Positions 6,357-14,002 of a stretch of 16,143 bases of DNA are shown here, piece by piece. A program made the position numbers and the translations under genes. Positions within the stretch are counted from its first letter, which is position 1; every line of letters begins with the position of its first letter. The DNA is from Desulfovermiculus sp041686195 (GTDB taxonomy: Bacteria; Desulfobacterota; Desulfovibrionia; Desulfovibrionales; Desulfothermaceae), in the NCBI GenBank assembly GCA_041686195.1, contig JAWLEI010000073.1, positions 1-16,143 of the forward strand, in the 5' to 3' direction. The notes beneath the pieces are model-generated. The model did no database searches. It was not told where the DNA came from and saw nothing but the letters and a program-made list of their open reading frames with translations.

Positions 6357-6905
6357 ATGTTCAAGACTGTTATCGGAATGGGCGCTGCTTCAGGTATCCT
6401 GGCTGTGTTGGCCTTTATCCAGGGTGGATGGCCTCTTGTAGGGCAAGGGCTTTTTGTTGGCCTGAAAACGGCTTTTGCCGTCTTTCCTTTGCTCTTAGCG
6501 GCCTTTGCAGTGGCCGGGCTTATTTCTGTCCTGATTTCCCATAATACTATCCAGCGCTGGCTGGGCCAGGGCTCGGGACTGAAAGGGATCCTGCTGGCCG
6601 CAGCTGCCGGAGCCCTGGTTCCTGGGGGACCCTATGTATATTTTCCCCTGGCTGCAACTTTTCTGTGTGCCGGCGCGGAAATAGGGACAGCTATCGCCTT
6701 TGTCACGGCCAAAAACTTGTGGACCCTGACCAGGCTGCCCATGGAAATGGCCCTGCTCACGCCGGAGATAACGATTATCCGCTATGTGACCACCTTTGTC
6801 TTTCCCATTATTTTCGGTCTGACCGCGAACTTCCTTTTTTCCCAGCGAGTTGAGGCCGTCCGCCAGGGGATTTATGCCCTGCAAAAAGGAAAGGACAGTG
6901 GCTAG
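6357..6905 (+). CDS. Half-size COG0701/DUF318-like permease, copy 1
   Basis: A 182-residue inner-membrane protein with about four to five predicted membrane segments (roughly 5-22, 39-60, 76-88, 97-117, 140-162). The core GALVPGGPYVYFP followed by GAEIGTAIAF occupies the place of the P-x-CSCG-x-P core of DUF318/ArsP-type permeases, but without the cysteines. The protein is about half the usual length for that family, so it probably pairs with its neighbour, which is homologous throughout (P44-Y143 here against P43-L142 there). The start at 6357 has GGAG (6349-6352); a frame extension to 6324 would begin inside a hairpin. It follows arsR by 111 nt and is probably regulated by it. The substrate is unknown; a metal or metalloid is only suggested by the ArsR neighbour. 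Confidence 0.75.
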   Translation: MFKTVIGMGAASGILAVLAFIQGGWPLVGQGLFVGLKTAFAVFPLLLAAFAVAGLISVLISHNTIQRWLGQGSGLKGILLAAAAGALVPGGPYVYFPLAATFLCAGAEIGTAIAFVTAKNLWTLTRLPMEMALLTPEITIIRYVTTFVFPIIFGLTANFLFSQRVEAVRQGIYALQKGKDSG

Positions 6906-6932
6906 GACCAAACAACCCTCCTGGAGGGCCGC

Positions 6933-7442
6933 GTGCTCTTTGCTCTGATTATTTTAAGCGGCATGGCTGCGGTCTTATTTTTCTTCGCCTGGCGCCGGAA
7001 GGATGGAAGTCATCGCCAGGGTTTGCTGCAGGGATGGAAGATGGGGATCCATCTCATTCCTTTGCTTCTGGTCGCCTTTGCCTTGTCCGGCCTGATTCAG
7101 GTGGCAGTTCCGGCAGAATTGATTCAGGACTGGCTGGGTGAGGGGGCCGGGCTGCGGGGTATCGTTATCGGCACAGCCGCCGGAGCCCTGATTGCCGGCG
7201 GACCCTATGTTTCTTTTCCCATCATTGCTTCTATCTATCAATCCGGGGCCGGGGTGGGCACGACTGTGGCCTTGATCACCGGCTGGGCCATGCTTGGCTT
7301 GGGTCAAATCCCTTTTGAGCTCAGCCTCATAGGTCCCAGATTCACTGTCATCCGGCTGTGTACGGTGTGCATTGCACCTCTCATTGCCGGGGTCCTGGCT
7401 GAACTCATTTTTGGATCCGGCCTGATCTGGCCCTCAGGGTGA
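6933..7442 (+). CDS. Half-size COG0701/DUF318-like permease, copy 2
   Basis: A 169-residue membrane protein clearly paralogous to the preceding gene. Shared blocks include the P-LLL-AFA-GLI segment, IQ-WLG-G-GL-GI, GAL--GGPYV-FP and the GA--GT--A--T segment, in the same order and spacing. Predicted membrane segments are about 2-19, 39-59, 75-87, 95-116 and 139-162. The GTG start at 6933 is supported by GGAGG (6923-6927) five bases upstream. It begins 27 nt after the stop of copy 1. Two such halves in tandem suggest a heterodimer matching the two-repeat architecture of full-length permeases, or an ancestral unfused state. As in copy 1, no conserved cysteine pair is present in the core. The substrate is unknown. 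Confidence 0.75.
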   Translation: MLFALIILSGMAAVLFFFAWRRKDGSHRQGLLQGWKMGIHLIPLLLVAFALSGLIQVAVPAELIQDWLGEGAGLRGIVIGTAAGALIAGGPYVSFPIIASIYQSGAGVGTTVALITGWAMLGLGQIPFELSLIGPRFTVIRLCTVCIAPLIAGVLAELIFGSGLIWPSG

Positions 7443-7643
7443 GACCGGAGCCGGCCAAGACGGGATCAACGGTTCCCAATTCAAATTGGAGATTGCCGCC
7501 GCAGAGGCCATGATGATCTTGCTTTCGCTTTGCAGGTCGGATAATATTAATAATTCTTAGGAAATGATAAAATTACCGCTCCTTATCCCATCGCTCCTGT
7601 AAACTGCAAGATACACACTTTTAACTGAACAAGGAAATCCCTT

Positions 7644-10355
7644 ATGCCCACTTCCTTTGGACCAGAGGGTCCTCATTCGGGTTCGCCCCAGTTCAGATTG
7701 GAAAATCTGGATCCGGACAAGATGTTTCGCTGGGGCCGGCTGGGGCTGTTCTTTCTGGCTTTAATCCTCTTGTGGCTGGCTGTAAGCTGGGGACATGGCT
7801 TTTATACCGACTGGCTGTGGTACAAGAGCCTGGGCTATGAATCGGTTTTGCTCAAGATCGTGAGCAGCAAAGTGGTCCTGTTCCTGCTCGGGGTGGGCAT
7901 ATTTGTTCTCCTGGCCGGTCCCAACCTGTATCTGGCCCATAAACATGTTGTCTCCCTGCGGCCTGTGAGCTCACAGGTGCCCTTGAGCCTGTACAGAGCA
8001 ATCCTGAAACTGCTCGGCTGGGCTGCTGCGGGGTTCGTACTCATTGCAGCCATTGTCCTGGGCATGCTCCCTTCCGGGGAGTGGGAAGCCCTGCTCAAGT
8101 TTTTGCATCAGGTATCCTTTGGCCAAAATGATCCGATCTTTGGGCATGATTTTTCTTTTTATATCTTCACCATGCCGGTGCTTGAATTTGTCCGTTCCTG
8201 GCTCATTGCCGTTATAGTGGTCATTATCGCAGCAGTCGGGGCCCTGTACTATCTGAGCAGCATGCTCCGGGGCGAGATGTTTGCCTTGCAGGGACGAGTC
8301 ATGGGCCACATGGCCCTCCTGCTTGCAGCCGCTCTGGTCTTGGTGGCCTTTGGCCACTGGCTGAGCCGCTACGAGCTGTTGCATTCCGGCTTGGGCGCTG
8401 TGTATGGGGTGGGGTTTACTGATGAAAAGATTTTAATGCCGGGGTACGCCCTTTTGACCCTTGTGGCCCTGGTCTGCGCCGGAGGGGTGGCATTCGGCGG
8501 AATCAGCGGGAAAAGAAAGCTGGTTATCTGGCCTTTGGTCATCTGGGTGGGCTTAAATATTTTGATCACCATCGCAGTTCCCGGCCTGGTCCAGCGTCTG
8601 ATGGTGGAACCCAGTGAATTGGCCCGGGAAAAGGACTATCTCGAGAGCAATATCCAACACACCCGCAATGCCTTTGGATTGGAGGACATGGTCTCCGAAA
8701 GCCACCCGGCCAAAGGGGAGGTGGACAGGGAGACTGTAAAGGCCAATAAGGGCACCATTCACAATGTCCGGCTTTGGGATGAGGGCCCCTTGCTCCAAAG
8801 CTATAACCAGATCCAGTTCTTTCGGCTGTATTACGATTTTCTCCAGGTCCATACTGACCGCTACCAGATAGATGACGAGCTCAGGCAGGTCATGCTGGCA
8901 CCCAGGGAGCTCTCGGCCGGCAAGCTCCCTTCCGAGGCCCAGCGGTGGGTGAACAGGCACCTGCAGTTCACCCACGGCTATGGGGCTGCTGTATCACCAG
9001 TGACCGAGGTAGAACCCGGAGGCAGGCCGAGCTTTTTCCTCCGGGATGTGCCTCCGAAGGGAGAGCTCAACCTCCAGCGTCCGGAAATTTACTACGGGCA
9101 GAAAAGCCTGGAGTACATCATTGCCCGGACCAGGATGCAGGAATTCAACTACCCAGGACCTGAAGGGCCGGTGTATACCCATTACCAGGGCTCCGGCGGC
9201 GTCACTTTGGACTCCTTTCTCCGGAGACTGGTCTACGCCTGGAAGTTTAAAGATATTAATATCTTGATTTCAAACGAAATATTATCGGACAGCCTGATCC
9301 AGTACCGCAGGACTGTTCCGGAAAGATTCTCTACAGTAACTCCCTTTTTGCGCCGGGACAGCCAGGCCTATAGTGTGATTGCGGACGGCCGTCTGTTCTG
9401 GATCCAGGATGCCTACACCACTGCCAGAAGATATCCGTACTCCACTCCCTGGGAAGAAGGCAACTTCAATTACATGCGAAACAGCGTCAAAGCTGTTATT
9501 GATGCCTATAACGGATCCGTCGACTACTATGTCTTCGATCCAGAGGATCCAGTCATTTCGACCTACCAGTCCATGTTCCCTGATCTTTTTCAACCTCAAG
9601 AAGAGATGCCTGGATATCTTCAGGAGCATGTGCGCTATCCCCAGGATCAGTTTACTGTCCAGTCCCAGATGCTTCTGCAGTATCATATGCAGGATCCCAC
9701 AGTGTTCTACAACAAGGAAGATCAATGGTCAGTGCCTGTGCAGTCTTCTTTTGGCGAGCAAGAGGACTTGCGGCCCTACTACTTAGTGGCCAGACTGCCG
9801 GGGGAAGAAAAAGAGGAGTTCCTGCTTATTCAGCCTTTTACCCCGAACAAAAGACATAACTTGGTGGGCTGGATGGCGGCTCGCATGGACGGGGAAAATT
9901 ACGGAGATTTGATATTATTCAAGTTCCCTTCCGGCCGTCATGTGGACGGACCCAAGCAGGTTGAGGCCAGAATAGACAACGACGCCATCATATCCGAGCA
10001 GTTTACCCTGTGGGGGCAGGTGGGCTCTGAGGTCTCCCGGGGCATCCTCCTGGTTATTCCGGTCGGCGATTCCCTGTTGTATGCCGAGCCGATCTTCCTC
10101 AAGCCGGAGAATCTGGATTTTCCGGAGCTCAGGCGGATTATCCTGTCTGATTCCAGGCGGGTGGTCATGCATAAGACCCTGGATGAATCCATAGACGCCC
10201 TGGTCGGAGAACGTCCGGCTGTAGCTCCGGTTGGACAGGATGAAGAGGTGTCTGAGGATCAACAGCCGGTTCGTCCCGGATTCCGGGAAGACCTGGAGGA
10301 GGTCATCGACAGCCTGCAAAAGGCCCTGGACAACCTCAAGAAATTGGTGGGCTAG
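7644..10355 (+). CDS. UPF0182 family membrane protein
   Basis: A 903-residue protein of the UPF0182 family (COG1615), at the family's usual length. The N-terminal third holds seven predicted membrane segments (about 31-49, 75-93, 124-142, 183-204, 221-240, 266-285, 294-314). Family signatures include FYTDWLWYKSLGYESV (53-68), QNDPIFGHDFSFY (161-173), VEPSELAREKDYL (321-333), and later PEIYYGQKSLEYI, YTHYQGSGGV and WIQDAYTTA. The large C-terminal part is probably extracytoplasmic, ending in an acidic linker and a short helical tail (EVIDSLQKALDNLKKL). The biochemical role of the family is unknown. The ATG at 7644 has AAGGAA about nine bases upstream. No partner gene is tightly linked; the next gene starts 174 nt downstream behind a hairpin. 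Confidence 0.93.
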   Translation: MPTSFGPEGPHSGSPQFRLENLDPDKMFRWGRLGLFFLALILLWLAVSWGHGFYTDWLWYKSLGYESVLLKIVSSKVVLFLLGVGIFVLLAGPNLYLAHKHVVSLRPVSSQVPLSLYRAILKLLGWAAAGFVLIAAIVLGMLPSGEWEALLKFLHQVSFGQNDPIFGHDFSFYIFTMPVLEFVRSWLIAVIVVIIAAVGALYYLSSMLRGEMFALQGRVMGHMALLLAAALVLVAFGHWLSRYELLHSGLGAVYGVGFTDEKILMPGYALLTLVALVCAGGVAFGGISGKRKLVIWPLVIWVGLNILITIAVPGLVQRLMVEPSELAREKDYLESNIQHTRNAFGLEDMVSESHPAKGEVDRETVKANKGTIHNVRLWDEGPLLQSYNQIQFFRLYYDFLQVHTDRYQIDDELRQVMLAPRELSAGKLPSEAQRWVNRHLQFTHGYGAAVSPVTEVEPGGRPSFFLRDVPPKGELNLQRPEIYYGQKSLEYIIARTRMQEFNYPGPEGPVYTHYQGSGGVTLDSFLRRLVYAWKFKDINILISNEILSDSLIQYRRTVPERFSTVTPFLRRDSQAYSVIADGRLFWIQDAYTTARRYPYSTPWEEGNFNYMRNSVKAVIDAYNGSVDYYVFDPEDPVISTYQSMFPDLFQPQEEMPGYLQEHVRYPQDQFTVQSQMLLQYHMQDPTVFYNKEDQWSVPVQSSFGEQEDLRPYYLVARLPGEEKEEFLLIQPFTPNKRHNLVGWMAARMDGENYGDLILFKFPSGRHVDGPKQVEARIDNDAIISEQFTLWGQVGSEVSRGILLVIPVGDSLLYAEPIFLKPENLDFPELRRIILSDSRRVVMHKTLDESIDALVGERPAVAPVGQDEEVSEDQQPVRPGFREDLEEVIDSLQKALDNLKKLVG

Positions 10356-10408
10356 AGGCTCGTCATTTCTGCATAGTCGCACAGAACTGGGCCATTATTA
10401 CTCTGGTT

Positions 10409-10458
10409 CCCCTCCTTGACGCCTGTCTTCCAGGCGGGAGGGAGGGGTTAGGGGAGGG
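10409..10458. repeat. GC hairpin plus G-tract block (possible G-quadruplex)
   Basis: CCCCTCC (10409-10415) and CGCCTG (10420-10425) pair with CAGGCG (10431-10436) and GGAGGGG (10441-10447) in one interrupted stem. Its 3' side belongs to five consecutive G-tracts at 10436-10458 (loops of 1, 1, 3 and 1 nt), which meet the usual pattern for a quadruplex. On the other strand the block resembles CCCTAACCC-type intergenic repeats seen in many bacterial genomes. It could act as a terminator for the UPF0182 gene, though no T-tract follows. Confidence 0.5.
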
Positions 10459-10529
10459 TTCATAATTTGCGACACTCGAGATGTGTCAAGTCACTAGAGA
10501 TTCAATGCAAAGCCATACAGGAGGAGAGT

Positions 10530-10712
10530 ATGCCAATAGTTCAAGTGGAGATCCTGGAGGGAAGAGATGTGGAGAAAAAAAGAAAAATGGCTGAGGAAGT
10601 AACCGATGCCATCTCCAGAAATCTCGAATGTCCCAGGGAAGCTGTGACCATCGTCATCCGGGAAATCTCAAAAGAGCATCTGGCCAGGGCAGGGAAACTG
10701 GCCTGTGATTAA
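10530..10712 (+). CDS. 4-oxalocrotonate tautomerase-family small protein
   Basis: A 60-residue protein of the tautomerase superfamily. After removal of the initiator Met, the N-terminal proline needed as catalytic base is in place (Met-Pro-Ile-Val-Gln). R11 in ILEGR matches Arg11 of 4-oxalocrotonate tautomerase. By ungapped alignment with the Pseudomonas enzyme from memory, position 39 is threonine rather than arginine and position 50 is leucine rather than phenylalanine, so the canonical hexadienedioate reaction is doubtful. The family works as small cytoplasmic oligomers. The ATG is fixed by AGGAGGAG at 10518-10526; an upstream in-frame ATG at 10467 would bury the catalytic proline. It is followed by two terminators and is probably transcribed alone. 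Confidence 0.88.
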   Translation: MPIVQVEILEGRDVEKKRKMAEEVTDAISRNLECPREAVTIVIREISKEHLARAGKLACD

Positions 10713-10738
10713 CAGATAATGTTTGAAAAAGACCCCAG

Positions 10739-10782
10739 CAAATTTCTCTTTTTGCCCCAAAATGGGCAAAAAGAGAAATTTG
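10739..10782. terminator. Perfect 19-bp hairpin terminator after the tautomerase gene
   Basis: The arms 10739-10757 and 10764-10782 are exact reverse complements over 19 bp with a 6-nt loop. The stem has a GCCC core and A/T-rich outer parts and could act on either strand. It begins 26 nt after the tautomerase stop codon. A shorter, imperfect relative lies at 4741-4798. Confidence 0.75.
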
Positions 10783-10788
10783 TTCTTT

Positions 10789-10820
10789 GTTACGAGGGTC
10801 CCCCCTCGTAACGTCTTTTC
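10789..10820 (+). terminator. Second tandem terminator hairpin
   Basis: GTTACGAGGG (10789-10798) pairs perfectly with CCCTCGTAAC (10803-10812) around TCCC. The pyrimidine-rich tract GTCTTTTCTT follows. It stands only six bases after the preceding hairpin, giving a double terminator. Confidence 0.6.
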
Positions 10821-10910
10821 TTGGGGCTCCAGCCCTCTTCTATACCATCTCTGTACAGCCTGGGACCAGAAAAAGAGAGATCCTTCGCTTGCAGACTCAC
10901 TCAGTGCCGC

Positions 10911-10948
10911 TCCTGAGTCTTCGAAGAGCTTGTCCTGAGTCTTCGAAG
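10911..10948. repeat. Two direct copies of a 16-nt motif
   Basis: TCCTGAGTCTTCGAAG occurs at 10911-10926 and again at 10933-10948, a 22-nt period. The TTCGAA core is palindromic. The motif resembles the short TCCTGAGC-TTGTCGAAGG repeats scattered through many draft bacterial genomes. Confidence 0.7.
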
Positions 10949-11086
10949 GAACTCACATGAGAAGGCTATAGATGCTGTTTTGTCATTCTGAACGAGTCTT
11001 GGAGTGAAGAATCTCTCTCCGGCAAAGCTGATGTCTGATTTCCGACCTCTGACGAGTGCAAAAACTGTTTTTGGGGTCGCATCCTC

Positions 11087-11917
11087 TTAGGTGCACAGCA
11101 GGACTTTGTCGTCGGCAAACTCCTCGCCTGCGGCTCGCTCAAAGGCTGAAACCAGGTCTGTGATTTTCAATCCTTTCTTTTGGTCCTCGTTCATATCCAG
11201 AATAATCTTGCCTTTATGCATCATGATCAGCCTGGTCCCATAGCGCAGGGCCATGTCCATATTGTGAGTGACCATGAGTGTACTCATCTTGTCCCGCTCC
11301 ACGATCATCTCTGTGAGTTCCATCACAGTCTGGGCAGTTCTGGGGTCCAGGGTGGCGATATGTTCATCCAGGAGCAGGATGCTCGGCTTGCTGATAGTGG
11401 CCATGACCAGGGACAGGGCCTGCCGCTGTCCCCCGGACAAGGTCCCTACCTGGGCCGAGAGGCGATCTTCAAGCCCAAGCCCGATCTGGGCCAGGGCCTC
11501 CTGGAAAACATGCCTGCGGGTTTTGTTGCTGGCCTTTTTCAGGGTCCTGCTTTGGCCCCGCAAGTAGGCCAGAGACATGTTCTCTTCTATGGTCAGGTTC
11601 CGGGAGGTGCCGACCTCAGGCTCCTGCCAGACCCGGGAGACAAACCGGGCATGCTTGTACTCTTCCAGCCTGGTCACATCATGGCCCTGAATTTCGACCG
11701 TTCCGCCTCTATCCGGAGGGAAGACCCCGGCCACAATGTTTAAAAGAGTGGATTTGCCGGCCCCGTTGCTGCCGATAATGGTCACAAATTCCTTATCCTG
11801 CACTGCGAGATCGATACCGTTTAAAGCCTGGACCTCATCGACAGTACCTGGAAAGAATACTTTGCGTATCTTCTCGAGATTTAGGACATTTTTTACAGCC
11901 ATGCGTATATCGCTCAT
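11087..11917 (-). CDS. ABC transporter ATP-binding protein (TrpZ/COG1101-like)
   Basis: A 276-residue ABC ATPase. Walker A GSNGAGKST is at residues 49-57, the signature LSGGQRQ follows in mid-protein, Walker B ILLLDEH is next (with the DEH-x-A-TLDP variant seen in this subfamily), and the switch histidine is in THNMD. It powers the importer formed with the two genes upstream on the same strand. The ATG at 11917 starts 10 nt after the permease stop codon. The frame is open further upstream to 11980, but that would overlap the permease gene by 53 nt; a third ATG lies at 11902. The neighbours and the DEH form of Walker B place it in the uncharacterised importer group of COG1101, which includes tryptophan/tyrosine transporters in Firmicutes; the substrate here is unknown. 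Confidence 0.9.
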   Translation of the reverse strand: MSDIRMAVKNVLNLEKIRKVFFPGTVDEVQALNGIDLAVQDKEFVTIIGSNGAGKSTLLNIVAGVFPPDRGGTVEIQGHDVTRLEEYKHARFVSRVWQEPEVGTSRNLTIEENMSLAYLRGQSRTLKKASNKTRRHVFQEALAQIGLGLEDRLSAQVGTLSGGQRQALSLVMATISKPSILLLDEHIATLDPRTAQTVMELTEMIVERDKMSTLMVTHNMDMALRYGTRLIMMHKGKIILDMNEDQKKGLKITDLVSAFERAAGEEFADDKVLLCT

Positions 11918-11927
11918 CTCTTTTGTT

Positions 11928-12836
11928 TTACATCCTGGAAGCTGGGGGAATCCATTCCTGACGCATTCTCTTTCTGACATGAGGAATGCCCAGGGCGATA
12001 ATGACCAAAATGGAAGTGACCAATTTCAGATCACCCGGAGGCAGGCCCAGCCTCAAGGCTAAGGTAATGAACAGGCGATAGGCAAATGTGCCTGCAAAAC
12101 AGGCCAGAAGGAAGGCGGCGATCCCTTTGGGCTGGCCTAGCAAGCCTTCCCCGATAATGATTGCGGCTAAGGCCATGACTATGATGCCAATACCCATGCC
12201 CACATCGCAAAAGCCCTGGTTCTGGGCCACCAGGGCTCCAGCCAGGGCCACCAGACCGTTGGAAAGAGAGCAGCCGATGAGGATGTTTTTATCCGTATCC
12301 ACCCCCAAACCCCGGAGCATCTTTTCGTTGTCTCCGGAAGCCCGCAAGGCCAGACCAATTTCGGTGCGCAAGAACCAGTTCAAGATCACAAAGATGAGCA
12401 GAGCTCCAATGGCGGCCACGGTGATGGACAGGGGCATGCCGCGCAGGCCTGTCAGCTGACCTACCAGGTCAAAGGCATTGATTTCCCGGAGCAAAGGGAT
12501 GTTTGCTCCGCCCATAATCCGCAGGTTGACCGAATAGAGGCCGACCATCATCAAGATACCTGACAGCAGGGCGCTGATTCGGAGCTTGGTATTGAGCAGG
12601 CCGGTGATGGATCCGGCCAGCAATCCGGCCAGAAAGGCCAGGAAAGTGGCCAGAAAAGGGTTGGTGCCGTTGACGATGAACACGGCTGCTGTGGCCCCGC
12701 CCAGGGGGAAAGTGGCATCCACGCCCAGATCAGGGAAGCCCAGCACCCGAAAAGTGATATAGACACCAATAGCAACCAGGCCGAAGATAAGGCCTTCGTA
12801 GACCGCAACAGACAGGATACTGGTCAGCACATCCAC
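11928..12836 (-). CDS. ABC transporter permease (TrpY/COG4120-like)
   Basis: A 302-residue inner-membrane permease with about eight to nine hydrophobic segments, of the LivH/RbsC-like BPD_transp_2 class. FPDLGVDATFPLGGA near the N-terminus and RASGDNEKMLRGLGVDTDK in the cytoplasmic loop (the coupling region to the ATPase) are typical of this importer group. The GTG at 12836 is chosen because AAGGAG lies six bases before it; the longer frame from a TTG at 12860 would place that site inside the coding sequence. It is followed by the ATPase gene after 10 nt. A terminator-like hairpin lies upstream, between it and the binding-protein gene. Confidence 0.88.
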   Translation of the reverse strand: MDVLTSILSVAVYEGLIFGLVAIGVYITFRVLGFPDLGVDATFPLGGATAAVFIVNGTNPFLATFLAFLAGLLAGSITGLLNTKLRISALLSGILMMVGLYSVNLRIMGGANIPLLREINAFDLVGQLTGLRGMPLSITVAAIGALLIFVILNWFLRTEIGLALRASGDNEKMLRGLGVDTDKNILIGCSLSNGLVALAGALVAQNQGFCDVGMGIGIIVMALAAIIIGEGLLGQPKGIAAFLLACFAGTFAYRLFITLALRLGLPPGDLKLVTSILVIIALGIPHVRKRMRQEWIPPASRM

Positions 12837-12866
12837 AGGTATCTCCTTGAGCAGAGGCAAAAGGAC

Positions 12867-12910
12867 AAAAAAAGAGCAGCCATTGAAATCGTTCCCTTCA
12901 TTGACTGCTC
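12867..12910 (-). terminator. Terminator between binding-protein and permease genes
   Basis: On the minus strand, GAGCAGTCA (12910-12902) pairs with TGGCTGCTC (12882-12874), with one G-U pair, and the inner TGAA/TTCA arms add to the stem. Seven Ts follow (12873-12867). It lies 18 nt after the binding-protein stop codon and before the permease's binding site at about 12845. Partial termination here would give more binding protein than membrane components. Confidence 0.75.
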
Positions 12911-12927
12911 ACCGGATACCGTATCTG

Positions 12928-13935
12928 TTATTTTTTGACAACTTTGCTGGCCCGATCCAGGACGGAGTCCGGGATGGTTACCCCCATTCTTTCAGCTGCC
13001 CTTGGATTTAAAATCAGTTTGGTCATCGGGATTTTCCGAACCGGGATTTCAGCTGGAGAGGTCCCTTTCAGGATTTTGGCTGCGATTTTTCCATCCTCTC
13101 TGCCCAGCAGATAGTAATCGATGCCTGGAGTACCAATGGCTCCCCGTTCCACTGTTGCCGTATCGGCAGCAAAGGCCGGCACCTGGTGATCTTCACAGAC
13201 CTTGACCACGGCATCAAAGGCTGAAACCACGGTATTGTCCGTGGGGACCCACACAGCGTCCACCCGACCCATAAGCGACTGGGCCGCACCCATAACATCG
13301 GCCGTGGTGGCTGCATTGGCCTCTACAACCTTGTCTATGCCCATGTCCGGGGCTATGCTTTTTAATTCGTTGACCTGAACCTTGGAGTTTGTTTCTCCGC
13401 TGTTGTAAAGCACTCCAATTCTTTTGACCTGGGGCACAATCTCCAGAATCAGTTCAATCTGAGTCTGGACATCGGCCCAGTCGCTGACCCCTGTCACCTG
13501 GCCTCCCGGCTCTTCCCAGCTGTCCACCAGACCGGCCTCTACCGGATCGGTCACAGATCCAAAAACGACTGGAATATCACTATTTTTAACTGCATTCACG
13601 CAGGCCTGGGCCGTGGGCGTGGCTATGGCCAGGATAAGATCTACTTTGGAGGATACGAATTTCTGGGCGATGGAAGAAGCTAGGCTCATGTCGCCTTCCG
13701 GGTTGCGGAAATCATAGTCCACGTCTTCCCCTTGCACAAAGCCTTCTTCCTCCATTTGATCGATAAATCCCTGCCGATTGGCATCCAGGGCCGGATGGGT
13801 CACAATCTGGGTGATCCCGATCTTGATCTGCTGAGAGTCGGCGGCATGTCCTGACCCGAATGAGGCCAGGGTGAAAGCCAGAATACAACCCATGCTCACC
13901 AGGCAGAGAAATTTGTGGGCACAAAGATTCTTCAT
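12928..13935 (-). CDS. ABC transporter substrate-binding protein (TrpX/COG2984-like)
   Basis: A 335-residue periplasmic binding protein of the ABC_sub_bind type (PF04392-like). The signal peptide is visible: a positive start (MKNLCAHK), a hydrophobic core to about residue 25 and a probable signal-peptidase I cleavage near GHAA (29-32). VSMGC is not a convincing lipobox. The mature part begins IKIGITQIVTHPALDANRQG, the signature opening of this family, and includes VVFGSVTDP and GVLYNSGETNS. The family binds small ligands for import; tryptophan and tyrosine are known in Firmicutes, but the ligand here is not evident. The ATG at 13935 has GGAGG five bases upstream; a longer frame to 14007 lacks a site and would disturb the signal peptide. 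It is the first gene of the operon. Confidence 0.93.
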   Translation of the reverse strand: MKNLCAHKFLCLVSMGCILAFTLASFGSGHAADSQQIKIGITQIVTHPALDANRQGFIDQMEEEGFVQGEDVDYDFRNPEGDMSLASSIAQKFVSSKVDLILAIATPTAQACVNAVKNSDIPVVFGSVTDPVEAGLVDSWEEPGGQVTGVSDWADVQTQIELILEIVPQVKRIGVLYNSGETNSKVQVNELKSIAPDMGIDKVVEANAATTADVMGAAQSLMGRVDAVWVPTDNTVVSAFDAVVKVCEDHQVPAFAADTATVERGAIGTPGIDYYLLGREDGKIAAKILKGTSPAEIPVRKIPMTKLILNPRAAERMGVTIPDSVLDRASKVVKK

Positions 13936-14002
13936 GGGGCGCCTCCATTGTTGGGGTGCAATACAGCTCGTAATGTTTTGAGAACAGCATTGTAAAGTAT
14001 GT

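Larger units (their letters stand above)
10713..11086. other. Gene-free intergenic mosaic of terminators and short repeats
   Basis: The stretch between the convergent tautomerase and ABC operon holds two terminator hairpins and repeated TCCTGAGT-CTTCGAAG motifs. A segment at about 10980-11020 reads TGTCATTCTGAACGAG then GAAGAATCTCTC, a variant of a short repeat seen in many bacterial genomes. It also has an AT hairpin CAAAAAC-T-GTTTTTG (11059-11073) just past the ATPase stop codon, which may help terminate the minus-strand operon. No coding pattern or binding site is seen; one open frame at 10723 runs through the hairpins and is not a gene. Confidence 0.65.

Noticed and set aside
5922..7442. 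The two short permeases as one frameshifted full-length permease
   Set aside because: Each has its own start with a binding site, a stop codon and a 27-nt spacer, and the two are colinear paralogs rather than consecutive parts of one reading frame.
10723..10938. Open frame of 71 codons after the tautomerase
   Set aside because: It runs through two terminator hairpins and a short repeat, has no ribosome binding site, and its product resembles no protein family.
10911..10948. Repeats as a CRISPR array
   Set aside because: Only two 16-nt copies with a 6-nt spacer, and no cas genes in the window.
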